From Solirubrobacteraceae bacterium (GTDB taxonomy: Bacteria > Actinomycetota > Thermoleophilia > Solirubrobacterales > Solirubrobacteraceae), in NCBI GenBank assembly GCA_025935735.1, contig JAICUS010000078.1:1-14858 (forward strand): DNA of 14,858 nt, given 5' to 3'. Position numbers and translations under genes: made by a program. Below, piece by piece: positions 5,737 through 12,813 of this stretch. The notes under the pieces were generated by a model. The model ran no database searches and was not told the DNA's origin. It saw only the letters and a program-made list of their open reading frames with translations. Numbering within the stretch: position 1 is the stretch's first letter; each line of letters starts with the position of its first letter.

Positions 5737-7932
5737 ATGCAAGCAGCCATGGATCGGCTCGAGGGCTTTGTCTCGCGCCGCCGTCGTCTCGTACTGGGCG
5801 TGTGGATCGTCCTCCTCCTCGCGGCCATCCCGTTCGCGATGCAGCAGACCAAGCATCTGACCGCGGGAGGCTTCGAGGTCCCCGGCTCGCAGTCCCTGGC
5901 TGTCTCGCAGCAGCTCAAGCGCTTCCCCGGCGTGCAGACCGAGCCGCTGATCTTCGTCTTCGACAACCGCAACGGCAATCAGGCCGCGCTGCGCGCCGCC
6001 GTCGACAAGGCGGCGGGCGCCGTCAAGGGCGTCGAGGGCGTGTCGGTCTCGCCGCAGGCCGTGGCCGCCGCGAAGGCGTCGAGCGACCGGATCGTGCTGA
6101 TGGCGCTCAGCGTCACCGGCGACACCGACCAGTCGGTCGACGCGGCGGTGAAGATCCGCAAGAACGCCGGCGTGAGCAACGACGGCGCGGTGCCGATCCA
6201 CCTCGTGGGCCAGCAGGCCTTCTGGAGCGGGCTGCAGGACGTGTCGAAGACCGACCTCGAGAAGGCCGAGGGCGCCGGCTTCCCGATCGTGTTCATCGTG
6301 CTGCTGGCCGTGTTCGGCTCGATCGCGGCCGCGCTGCTGCCGCTGAGCCTCGGCTTCGTGGCCGTGATCCTCACCGGCGCGGTCGTGTTCTTCCTGTCGC
6401 AGGCGATGGAGATGTCGATCTTCGTGACCAACATGGCGTCGCTGCTGGGCATCGGCGTCGCGGTCGACTACTCGCTGTTCATCCTCGCCAGATACCGGGA
6501 GGAGCTGCACAAGGGCGCGAGCCCCGACGAGGCGCGCGCGACGGCCATGCGCACCTCCGGCCTCGCCGTGGCGTTCTCCGGCGTGACCGTGCTGATCTCG
6601 CTCGCCGGCCTGTTCCTGATCGACTCCAAGACCATGCGCTCGATGGCCGTCGGCGCGATGGTCGTCGTGGCGATCGCCGTCCTCGGCGCCACCACCCTGC
6701 TGCCCGCGCTGATCGCCCGGTTCGGGGACCGGCTGTCCGAGCGCGGGAAGATCATGAACTGGGTCGGCGCCAAGCTCTCGCCGCTCAGGCGCGCGCCCGA
6801 CCCGAACCGCGCGCCGTTCTGGACGCGCTGGACGAACCGGCTGATGGACCGCCCGGCGCTCTACGCGATCCTCGCCACCGTGGTGATGCTGGTCATCGCC
6901 ATCCCGGCGCTGTCGCTGAAGTGGGGCACGGGCGCGGTCGACCAGCTCCCGAAGGACCAGGAGACGGTGGTCGGCGGGCAGCTCGCCGCGCAGAAGCTGG
7001 GGCCGGGGGCCGGCGGGCCGGTGCAGGTCGTGCTCGACTTCGGGTCCAAGCCGGCCGACGCCGGCGCGGTGGGCACGTTCGCGGCGGCGGCCAAGCAGGA
7101 CCCGGCCGTCGCGCAGGTGTCGCCGGCCGTCGTCTCGCCCGACAAGCACCTGGCCTACGTCAAGGTCGTGCCGAAGTCCGCGCCCGAGAGCGACGCCACC
7201 TACGCGCTCGTCCAGCGGCTGCGGGCGAAGTCCGTCCCCGGGGCGCAGGTCAACGTGGGCGGCGCGGCCGCTCAGGACCACGACTTCTCGGACCTCATCT
7301 CGGGCTCCTTGTGGAAGGTCGCGCTGTTCGTGATGATCTTCAGCTACCTCGTGCTGCTGTTCGTGCTGCGGTCGGTGGTGCTGCCGCTGAAGGCGATCGT
7401 CATGAACCTGCTGTCCGTGGGCGCGGCGTACGGCGTGCTCGTGGCCGTCTTCCAGTTCGGCTGGGTGGACAGCATCATCGGCTTCGACCACCTCGGCTAC
7501 GTGAACGCGCTGACGCCGCCGCTGCTGCTGGCCATCGTGTTCGGCCTGTCGATGGACTACGAGGTGTTCCTGCTCAGCCGGATCAAGGAGCGCTACAACG
7601 AGACCGGCGACAACCGGGCGGCGGTGGCCGGCGGCCTGGCGGACTCGGCCAAGACGATCTCCAGCGCCGCGGTGATCATGGTCGCCGTGTTCGCCGTGTT
7701 CGCGCTCACCGGCCTGCCGCAGGTCAAGGAGATCGGCGTCGGCCTGGCCGCGGCGATCTTCCTCGACGCCACGATCGTGCGGCTGATCCTCGTGCCCTCC
7801 ACGATGCAGCTGATGGGCGGCGTCAACTGGTGGCTGCCGAAGTGGCTCGACCGGATCCTCCCGGACGTCGACTTCGAGTCCTCGGCGCCGAAGGAGCCCA
7901 GCCGCGAGGCCAAGGCCGCGCTCGTCAGTTGA
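5737..7932 (+). CDS. MMPL family RND-type membrane transporter
   Basis: 731 aa, typical of actinobacterial MMPL exporters, which use the proton gradient to move lipids or drugs out of the cell. The layout is the duplicated RND pattern: a first membrane helix (about 18-35, after the basic RRRR), an extracytoplasmic domain (about 37-180), a five-helix bundle (about 182-380), a loop, a second lone helix (about 372-395 region onward), a shorter extracytoplasmic domain and a final bundle. Paired Asp-Tyr motifs expected for proton relay are present in GVAVDYSLFILARYREEL (Asp244-Tyr245) and GLSMDYEVFLLSRIKERY (Asp607-Tyr608). ATG at 5737 is preceded directly by GAGG, too close to serve as its ribosome site; a second in-frame ATG at 5749 lies 12 bases after that GAGG and is the alternative start. 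A longer in-frame opening upstream is antisense to the hydrolase and unlikely. Its stop overlaps the LacI-type gene, so the two are probably co-transcribed. Substrate unknown. Confidence 0.93.
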   Translation: MQAAMDRLEGFVSRRRRLVLGVWIVLLLAAIPFAMQQTKHLTAGGFEVPGSQSLAVSQQLKRFPGVQTEPLIFVFDNRNGNQAALRAAVDKAAGAVKGVEGVSVSPQAVAAAKASSDRIVLMALSVTGDTDQSVDAAVKIRKNAGVSNDGAVPIHLVGQQAFWSGLQDVSKTDLEKAEGAGFPIVFIVLLAVFGSIAAALLPLSLGFVAVILTGAVVFFLSQAMEMSIFVTNMASLLGIGVAVDYSLFILARYREELHKGASPDEARATAMRTSGLAVAFSGVTVLISLAGLFLIDSKTMRSMAVGAMVVVAIAVLGATTLLPALIARFGDRLSERGKIMNWVGAKLSPLRRAPDPNRAPFWTRWTNRLMDRPALYAILATVVMLVIAIPALSLKWGTGAVDQLPKDQETVVGGQLAAQKLGPGAGGPVQVVLDFGSKPADAGAVGTFAAAAKQDPAVAQVSPAVVSPDKHLAYVKVVPKSAPESDATYALVQRLRAKSVPGAQVNVGGAAAQDHDFSDLISGSLWKVALFVMIFSYLVLLFVLRSVVLPLKAIVMNLLSVGAAYGVLVAVFQFGWVDSIIGFDHLGYVNALTPPLLLAIVFGLSMDYEVFLLSRIKERYNETGDNRAAVAGGLADSAKTISSAAVIMVAVFAVFALTGLPQVKEIGVGLAAAIFLDATIVRLILVPSTMQLMGGVNWWLPKWLDRILPDVDFESSAPKEPSREAKAALVS

Positions 7933-8924
7933 CCGCGCCCGCGGGCATCCGCGACGTCGCGGCGCTCGCGGGCGTGTCGCCCGGGACGGTCTCGAAGGCG
8001 CTCAACGGCACGGGCCAGCTGCGCGAGGCGACGCGCGAGCGGGTCCGCGCCGCGGCTCGCCAGCTCGCCTTCGAGCCCAACCCGGTGGCGCGCAGCCTGC
8101 TCCGCGGCCGGACCTGCACCGTCGGCATCGTCACCACCGACCACTCGGGACGCTTCAGCATCCCGCTGATGCGCGGCGCCGAGGACGCGCTCGCCGCCGG
8201 CGAGCTCGCCGCGCTGATGTGCGACAGTCGCGGCGACCCTGTCCGCGAGCGCGACTACGTGCGCCTCCTGCTCGCGCGGCGCGTCGACGGCATCATCGTG
8301 GCCGGCCGGCGGACCGACCCGCGCCCGCCGCTCGCGGCGGACCTGCCGGTCCCGGTCGTCTACGCGTACAACCCGTCGCTCGACCCGGAGGACTGCTCGG
8401 TGATCGCCGACGAGGCCGGCGGCATCCGCGACGCGGTCGAGCACCTGCTCCAGACCGGCCGCCGCCGGCTCGCCCACGTGACCGGTCCGGCCGGCCACCA
8501 TGCGGCCGCGGTGCGCGCCGAGAGCTTTGCCGCGGCGCTGGCGGCATACGGCCTCGAGCCGGCCGCGCCGGTGCGCTTCGGCGAGTGGAGCGAGGCCTGG
8601 GGGCGCCACGCCGTCGCCGGCCTGCCGGAGGTCGACGCGCTGCTCTGCGGGAACGACCAGATCGCGCGCGGCGCGGGCGACATGCTGCGCGCGGCCGGGC
8701 GGGACGTGCCGCGGGACGTCGCGCTCGTCGGGGTCGACAACTGGCGGGTGTTCTCCCAGGCCTCCCGGCCGCCGCTCACCAGCGTGGACCTGAACCTCGA
8801 GGCGATCGGCCGCCGCGCCGGCGAGCTGCTGCTCGCCGCCATCGCGGGCCGCCCGTGCGCGGGCGTGCACGAGCTCCCGTGCCGGCTGGTGATCCGTGAG
8901 TCCTCGGCACCCGCCGGGAGCTAA
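7929..8924 (+). CDS. LacI family transcriptional regulator
   Basis: 331 aa, standard for the family. An N-terminal LacI helix-turn-helix (IRDVAALAGVSPGTVSKALN, residues 7-26) is followed by the hinge helix NPVARSLLRGRT (51-62) and a periplasmic-binding-like effector domain starting TVGIVTTDHSG. Typical later motifs are DGIIVAGRRTDP, DALLCGNDQIARG, DVALVGVDN and the closing PPLTSVDLNLEAIGRRAGELLL. No ATG is available; TTG at 7929 overlaps the MMPL stop as TTGA and places the helix-turn-helix six residues in, which is normal. The effector is usually a sugar or purine-like molecule; nothing here identifies it. It may control the MMPL gene just upstream or the divergent operon, by position only. 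Its last 29 bases overlap the next gene. Confidence 0.95.
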   Translation: MTAPAGIRDVAALAGVSPGTVSKALNGTGQLREATRERVRAAARQLAFEPNPVARSLLRGRTCTVGIVTTDHSGRFSIPLMRGAEDALAAGELAALMCDSRGDPVRERDYVRLLLARRVDGIIVAGRRTDPRPPLAADLPVPVVYAYNPSLDPEDCSVIADEAGGIRDAVEHLLQTGRRRLAHVTGPAGHHAAAVRAESFAAALAAYGLEPAAPVRFGEWSEAWGRHAVAGLPEVDALLCGNDQIARGAGDMLRAAGRDVPRDVALVGVDNWRVFSQASRPPLTSVDLNLEAIGRRAGELLLAAIAGRPCAGVHELPCRLVIRESSAPAGS

Positions 8925-9276
8925 TGTCACCCGCATAGAAGGCGCGTCGCCCACCGAGATCGTCGTCGACAACAGCGCCGGGGGCGACGCCGCCTTCGCC
9001 GCCGAGGTCTGCCGGGCGCTGCGCGCCCGCGGGTTCACCGTCGAGCTGCGCAAGCCCAGCCGCAAGGCCATGTTCGACACGGCGGTGCACCTCGTCACCG
9101 CGGGGCTGGCCATCCGCGTGCCCAGCCGGCCGGACCGGGCCACGCTGGACGCGATCGAGCAGGACGTGCGCGCGGCGCTGCTGCACCGCCCGAGCCAGCG
9201 CCGGCGCACGCGCAGCGTGCCGGTCCACCTCGGCGACACGCCGCGGGTGCTCGAGTGGATCGACGTGTTCGACTAG
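8896..9276 (+). CDS. Hypothetical small protein
   Basis: 126 aa, not recognised. After a short leader comes a strand-helix-strand pattern: TEIVVDNSAGGDAAFAAEVC (about 20-39), a helix, then FTVELRKPS, AVHLVTAGLAIRV, a helix in ATLDAIEQDVRAALL, a basic stretch QRRRTRSV and a C-terminal LEWIDVFD. It has no signal peptide or membrane segment, so a small cytoplasmic alpha/beta domain is likely. The only sensible start is GTG at 8896, inside the end of the LacI-type gene; an ATG at 8924 is in another frame. Coding is supported by codon-position GC bias and the continuity of strand and charge patterns, but the start is uncertain. Probably co-transcribed with the MMPL and LacI-type genes. Its stop shares a CTAG with the convergent gene's stop. 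Confidence 0.65.
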   Translation: MSPRHPPGANVTRIEGASPTEIVVDNSAGGDAAFAAEVCRALRARGFTVELRKPSRKAMFDTAVHLVTAGLAIRVPSRPDRATLDAIEQDVRAALLHRPSQRRRTRSVPVHLGDTPRVLEWIDVFD

Positions 9277-11234
9277 AGGCGGGGCCGGGAGCCCACGATC
9301 GTGGCGTGGCGCAGGCTTGCGCCCTCCACGCCGCGGGGCGAGAGCCGCAGGGTGAGGATGCCGGTGCGGGCCGTGGGGCCGCTGCCGGCCGACCAGACGA
9401 AGTTGCCGAGGCTGTAGGCGACCAGGCGCCGGCCGGTGCGGACGACCGGCTGCAGCACGTGCGGGTGCGCGGCGATGACCGCGGTGGCGCCGGAGCGCAG
9501 CGCGAGGCGGGCGAACGCGCGCTGGCGGGCGGTGGGGTGCGGGTCGCGCTCGACGCCCCAGTGGAAGCTCGCGATCACCAGGTCGGCCCGGCGGGCGGCG
9601 GCGCGCACGTCGTGGGCGATGCTCGCCGGCGTGGCCCAGCGCGTGCCCGGGCGGTGGGAGCCGGCGGCGAACGACGTGGGGAGGATGTCCGAGAAGCCGA
9701 CGAAGGCGATGCTCAGCCCGAGCCGGTGGACGACCCGGGGCCGCGCGGCGTCGGCGGCGTTCAGCCCGGCGCCGACGCCCAGCATGCCGGCGCGGCGCAC
9801 GCCGCGGATCGTGTCCGCGGTGGCGGCCGGCCCGTAGTCGCCGACGTGGTTGTTGGCGAGGTTGACCACGTCGAGCCCGGCGAAGCGGGCGAGCGTGCGC
9901 AGGTGGGCCGGGTTGCCGCGGAAGTTGAACTCCTTGGGCACGGGCGCGCCGCGGCGCGACACCGAGCACTCGAGGTTGCCGAACGCGATGTCGGCCCCGC
10001 GCAGCAGCGGCGCCACGTCGCCCCACGGCCAGCGCGGCCCGCGGGCCGCCATCACCTCGCCCGGGCCGTCGCCGAGGTTGATGTCGCCGACCGCGCGCAG
10101 CGTGACGTAGCGCAGCGTGACGCCGACGGCGGGGCTGACCGCCGTCCCGTCCGCGAGCGCGGCGCGGTAGCGCAGGCGCCGGGCCGGCCGTGGCCGCGTC
10201 CGCAGCGCCGCCCGCGCGCGCCCGTGGCGGCCCGCGATCAGCGCGCGCACCGGGTGCCAGGCGCCGGCGGCGCGCCGCTCGATCACCACCCGCGCGCCCG
10301 GCGGCGCGCCGCTCACCCGCAGCGGCAGCCGCAGCCCGGCCGCCCGCTGCGCCGGCGCGCTGAGCCGCAGGGCGGCCGCGGCGGGTGTGCGCCGGCGCAC
10401 CCGGACCGTCCCGATCAGGATCCGGTGGTCGAGACGGGCATAGACGACGGTCCACGGGCCGGGAAGCCCGCGCCAGTCATACGGCCGCCAGCGGGCGATC
10501 CGGCGCAGCGGCGGCGTGCGGGCGAGCTGGCGGGCGCGGGCGCAGCTCACCCGGCGCGCGCCGCGGGTCACCACGACGCGGTAGGCCCGGCCGGAGCGGT
10601 GGACCGTCCCGCACGCGGCGCCGGCGCGGCCGGAGCGCGGCACGCGCAGCGCCCGCACCGGCGGCATCTCGGGGCTGGAGTGGCGGCCGATGAACGCGGC
10701 GTACTCCCGCGCGCCGGTGGAGTTGACGTGCAGCCCGTCGCCGCCGAACCAGGCGCCGTGGCCCGCGCTGAACGCCGCCCAGTCCATCAGCAGCACGCGC
10801 TCGGGGTGCCGGCGCGCGGCGGCGTGCATGGAGGCTCGCGTCACGGCGAGGTTGCGCGGCGTGACCAGCCCGAGGACGCGCGAGCGCCCGATCGCCCGCA
10901 GCGCGCGCTCGATCATCGCCCGGCTCACCGGCCCGTTCGCCCCCAGCGCCAACACCGAGAACCGCGGCAGCGTGCCGGCCCGCCGGCGGGCGGCCAGCAT
11001 CGCCACGCCGTGCGTGAACTGGCGGCAGCCGTGCGCGTCGGCCCGGAAGCCGCGCCGGCCCAGGTACGGCGCGGCGAAGATCATCGTCGAGTCGCCGAGG
11101 ATCAGCGGCGGCCGGCCCACGTGCGGCCTCGCGGCGGCGGAGCGCCGGGCCGCGTCGCAGGCCGCCGCCGGGCGGGCGAGGACGCAGAGCAGCGTGGCCG
11201 CGAGCAGGGCGCCGAGGCCGAGGCGGCGGGCCAC
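9273..11234 (-). CDS. Secreted SGNH-hydrolase / CapA (PGA_cap) fusion protein
   Basis: 653 aa with a signal peptide (MARRLGLGALLAATLLCVLA, then RPAAAC). Three parts follow. About 40-185 is an SGNH/GDSL-like esterase domain: LILGDST (Ser49), LGANG (Asn100) and GDGLHVN (Asp166, His169), giving a full candidate triad. About 200-375 is an Arg/Ala-rich, beta-rich linker resembling bacterial Ig-like modules (GLRLPLRVSGAPPGARVVIE). About 378-653 is a CapA/PGA_cap domain, a metallophosphoesterase-like fold tied to polyglutamate capsule synthesis: VGDINLG (Asp384), FGNLE (Asn420), NLANNH (His463), SFHWGVE, AAHPH (His590, His592) and YSLGNFVW. Usual CapA proteins lack the first half. GTG at 11234 is chosen because it begins the signal peptide and sits two bases after the upstream gene's stop; the longer open frame upstream is antisense-like noise. 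Likely acts on an extracellular polymer; chemistry unproven. Confidence 0.88.
   Translation of the reverse strand: MARRLGLGALLAATLLCVLARPAAACDAARRSAAARPHVGRPPLILGDSTMIFAAPYLGRRGFRADAHGCRQFTHGVAMLAARRRAGTLPRFSVLALGANGPVSRAMIERALRAIGRSRVLGLVTPRNLAVTRASMHAAARRHPERVLLMDWAAFSAGHGAWFGGDGLHVNSTGAREYAAFIGRHSSPEMPPVRALRVPRSGRAGAACGTVHRSGRAYRVVVTRGARRVSCARARQLARTPPLRRIARWRPYDWRGLPGPWTVVYARLDHRILIGTVRVRRRTPAAAALRLSAPAQRAAGLRLPLRVSGAPPGARVVIERRAAGAWHPVRALIAGRHGRARAALRTRPRPARRLRYRAALADGTAVSPAVGVTLRYVTLRAVGDINLGDGPGEVMAARGPRWPWGDVAPLLRGADIAFGNLECSVSRRGAPVPKEFNFRGNPAHLRTLARFAGLDVVNLANNHVGDYGPAATADTIRGVRRAGMLGVGAGLNAADAARPRVVHRLGLSIAFVGFSDILPTSFAAGSHRPGTRWATPASIAHDVRAAARRADLVIASFHWGVERDPHPTARQRAFARLALRSGATAVIAAHPHVLQPVVRTGRRLVAYSLGNFVWSAGSGPTARTGILTLRLSPRGVEGASLRHATIVGSRPRL
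9293..9304. repeat. 12-bp perfect palindrome near a convergent junction
   Basis: CCACGATCGTGG lies inside the last codons of the CapA fusion gene, 16 bases past the stop of the convergent gene. It could form only a short stem and has no T tract, so it is not a standard terminator. It may be coincidental coding sequence. Confidence 0.3.
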
Positions 11235-11236
11235 GG

Positions 11237-11584
11237 TCAGGTGTTCTGCGTGTAGACCTGCACGATCCTGCGGTGGCTGCGGGTGCAGGTCGCCCGGCTG
11301 TCGTACTGGGTCGGGATCGACTCGCGCCTCTCGGTGCACCGGTAGCCGCTCAGGTGCGCGCAGCGGCCGGCCTTGCCGTGGCGGTGGCGGCACTTGTGGA
11401 AGGACTTGACGAACCTCTCGGCGCTCGCGCAGCTCACGCCGGTGGCCTTGAGCGACGTCACGTACGTCGCGCCGAGCTTGCGCTCCTTGCCGCGGATGTT
11501 GCACGTATGCGTCGACGCGCCGTGGGCGGCCGCCGGCATCGCGACCGCCACGGCCACGACCGCGGCCACGAGGAGCTTCGTCAT
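11237..11584 (-). CDS. Small secreted cysteine-rich protein
   Basis: 115 aa. MTKLLVAAVVAVAVAMPAAA is a clear signal peptide with cleavage near residues 20-24. The mature part has six cysteines (28, 52, 65, 75, 83, 100), enough for three disulfides, and many basic residues (RGKERK, CRHRHGKAGRC, RSHRR). The pattern 'ATYVTSLKATGVSCASAERF ... C ... C ... YRCT' resembles small exported proteins that I recall as common and unnamed in Solirubrobacterales. No enzyme motif is visible. The ATG is supported by the signal peptide and by a good -10 box six bases upstream. It is the first gene of a two-gene unit, two bases ahead of the CapA fusion, and may bind or shield the same surface polymer. Confidence 0.8.
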   Translation of the reverse strand: MTKLLVAAVVAVAVAMPAAAHGASTHTCNIRGKERKLGATYVTSLKATGVSCASAERFVKSFHKCRHRHGKAGRCAHLSGYRCTERRESIPTQYDSRATCTRSHRRIVQVYTQNT

Positions 11585-11590
11585 TGCCCG

Positions 11591-11596
11591 ACTATA
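11591..11596 (-). promoter_or_regulatory. -10 box for the cysteine-rich secreted protein (leaderless)
   Basis: Minus strand TATAGT matches TANNNT and ends six bases before the ATG at 11584. It overlaps the divergent -10 on the other strand by two bases. No -35 match is visible; that area lies in the neighbouring coding sequence. Confidence 0.6.
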
Positions 11597-11600
11597 AAGT
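11595..11600 (+). promoter_or_regulatory. -10 box for the SGNH-MBOAT operon (leaderless)
   Basis: TAAAGT matches TANNNT and ends six bases before the GTG at 11607; TATAAA at 11593-11598 is the overlapping alternative. The hexamer also contains an in-frame TAA that rules out any earlier start for the downstream gene. Confidence 0.6.
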
Positions 11601-11606
11601 GCGCCG

Positions 11607-12809
11607 GTGCGCAGCGGTGGTGCAGCCATCCTCATCGTGTCGTGCTGCTTACTCGGGCTGGCGGCGCACCCGGCACGCGCGCAGTCGCCCACGGCGCTGA
11701 CGGCGGACACGCACGCGACGCAGGGCTGGATCGGCGTCCGAGTGACCGGCCCCGCGGGCGGCGCGCTGACGCTGTCGGAGGTGGTGGACGGCGTCGCGCA
11801 GCCGTTCGCCACGGGGACGCTGGCGGTTGGCGGGACGTACGCGAGCCCGCGGGCGCTGGCCTGGCGCTGCGACCGGCGCGCGCGGACGCTGCTGGCCACG
11901 GTGCTGCTGGCGGACGGAACGTCGTCGCAGGCCCGGGCGGCCGTGCGCACGCCGTCCTGCGCGCACCGCTTCAGCCTGCGCCTGCGCCCCAGCACCGCGC
12001 CGCGCGTGGGCCGCCGGCTCAGCGTCACCGTGCGCGACGCCTGGCACACCGGGCACACCGCCGCCCGCCTGTGCCTCCGCCGGGCCTGCCGGCCGCTCAC
12101 GGTCCCGGCCACGGCACACCTGCGCCCCGGCCGGGCCGGGCTCGCACGGGTGGAGCTGCGCGCCCCCGGCGTCAAGGTCCGCCGCCGTCTCGAGGTGCGC
12201 GGCCGGCACGCCAGGCTGCGGCTGCTCGCGACCGGCGACTCGATGATCCAGATCGTCGACTCCGACCTGAAGGCCAGGCTGCGCGGACGCGCGCGCGTCA
12301 CCAGCGACGCCCGCGTGTCGACCGGCCTCTCCAAGCCGCTGCTGCTGAACTGGCCGCTGCACGCCCGCCGCCAGGTGGCGGCCCGCCGGCCGGAGGTCAC
12401 CGTGGTGTTCATCGGCGCCAACGACGGCTTCGCCATCGGCGGCGTCCCGTGCTGCGGCGCGCGCTGGATCGGCCGCTACGCCGGCCGCGTGCGGGCGATG
12501 ATGGACGACTACCGCCGCGGCGGCGCCGGGCACGTCTACTGGCTCACGCTGCCGACGCCGCGCAGCGCGGCCTGGAAGCGCATCTACCACGCGGTGAACA
12601 TCGCCATCCGCCGCGCGGCGGGCGGCTTTCCGGCGGACGAGGTCACGGTCGTCGACCTCGTGCGGGTGTTCACGCCGGGCGAGCGCTTCCGGGCGAGCAT
12701 CCACGGCCGGGTCGTGCGCCAGGGCGACGGCGTCCACCTCAATGTCGCGGGCGCGGCGATCGCGGCGCGGTTGCTCATGCGCCGGCTGCGCGCCGACGGT
12801 TTCATTTAG
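11607..12809 (+). CDS. Secreted SGNH/DUF459-like esterase or acyltransferase
   Basis: 400 aa. A signal peptide (residues 1-25, ending AHPARAQ) leads into a beta-rich N-terminal region (about 27-200) with paired Cys (88/118, 156/161), then an SGNH domain: LLATGDSM (Ser212), VVFIGANDGF (Asn272) and GDGVHLN (Asp374, His377), a complete candidate Ser-His-Asp set. This arrangement is that of DUF459/SGNH proteins, several of which transfer or remove acetyl groups on extracellular polysaccharide. GTG at 11607 is the first start codon after an in-frame TAA at 11595 and begins the signal peptide. No ribosome site precedes it, which fits a leaderless message. Next to it, four bases on, is an MBOAT acyltransferase, its probable partner. 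The SGNH part is clearly related to that of the protein starting at 14212 (shared TG-(L/I)-SK and FIGAN-(D/E)-GF). The exact acyl acceptor is unknown. Confidence 0.88.
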   Translation: MRSGGAAILIVSCCLLGLAAHPARAQSPTALTADTHATQGWIGVRVTGPAGGALTLSEVVDGVAQPFATGTLAVGGTYASPRALAWRCDRRARTLLATVLLADGTSSQARAAVRTPSCAHRFSLRLRPSTAPRVGRRLSVTVRDAWHTGHTAARLCLRRACRPLTVPATAHLRPGRAGLARVELRAPGVKVRRRLEVRGRHARLRLLATGDSMIQIVDSDLKARLRGRARVTSDARVSTGLSKPLLLNWPLHARRQVAARRPEVTVVFIGANDGFAIGGVPCCGARWIGRYAGRVRAMMDDYRRGGAGHVYWLTLPTPRSAAWKRIYHAVNIAIRRAAGGFPADEVTVVDLVRVFTPGERFRASIHGRVVRQGDGVHLNVAGAAIAARLLMRRLRADGFI

Positions 12810-12813
12810 GGCA

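Noticed and set aside
5653..7491. Minus-strand open frame opposite the MMPL gene
   Set aside because: His/Arg/Asp-rich shadow; the plus strand encodes clear membrane helices and Asp-Tyr motifs.
10265..10314. 16-base direct repeat CGGCGGCGCGCCGCTC, two copies 34 bases apart
   Set aside because: Lies within the Arg/Ala-rich linker of the CapA fusion, is read in different frames in the two copies, and is made of common high-GC words; probably chance.
9255..11255. Plus-strand open frame of 666 codons opposite the CapA fusion
   Set aside because: Shadow with repetitive Arg/Gly/Ala composition; the opposite frame has a signal peptide and two recognisable domains.
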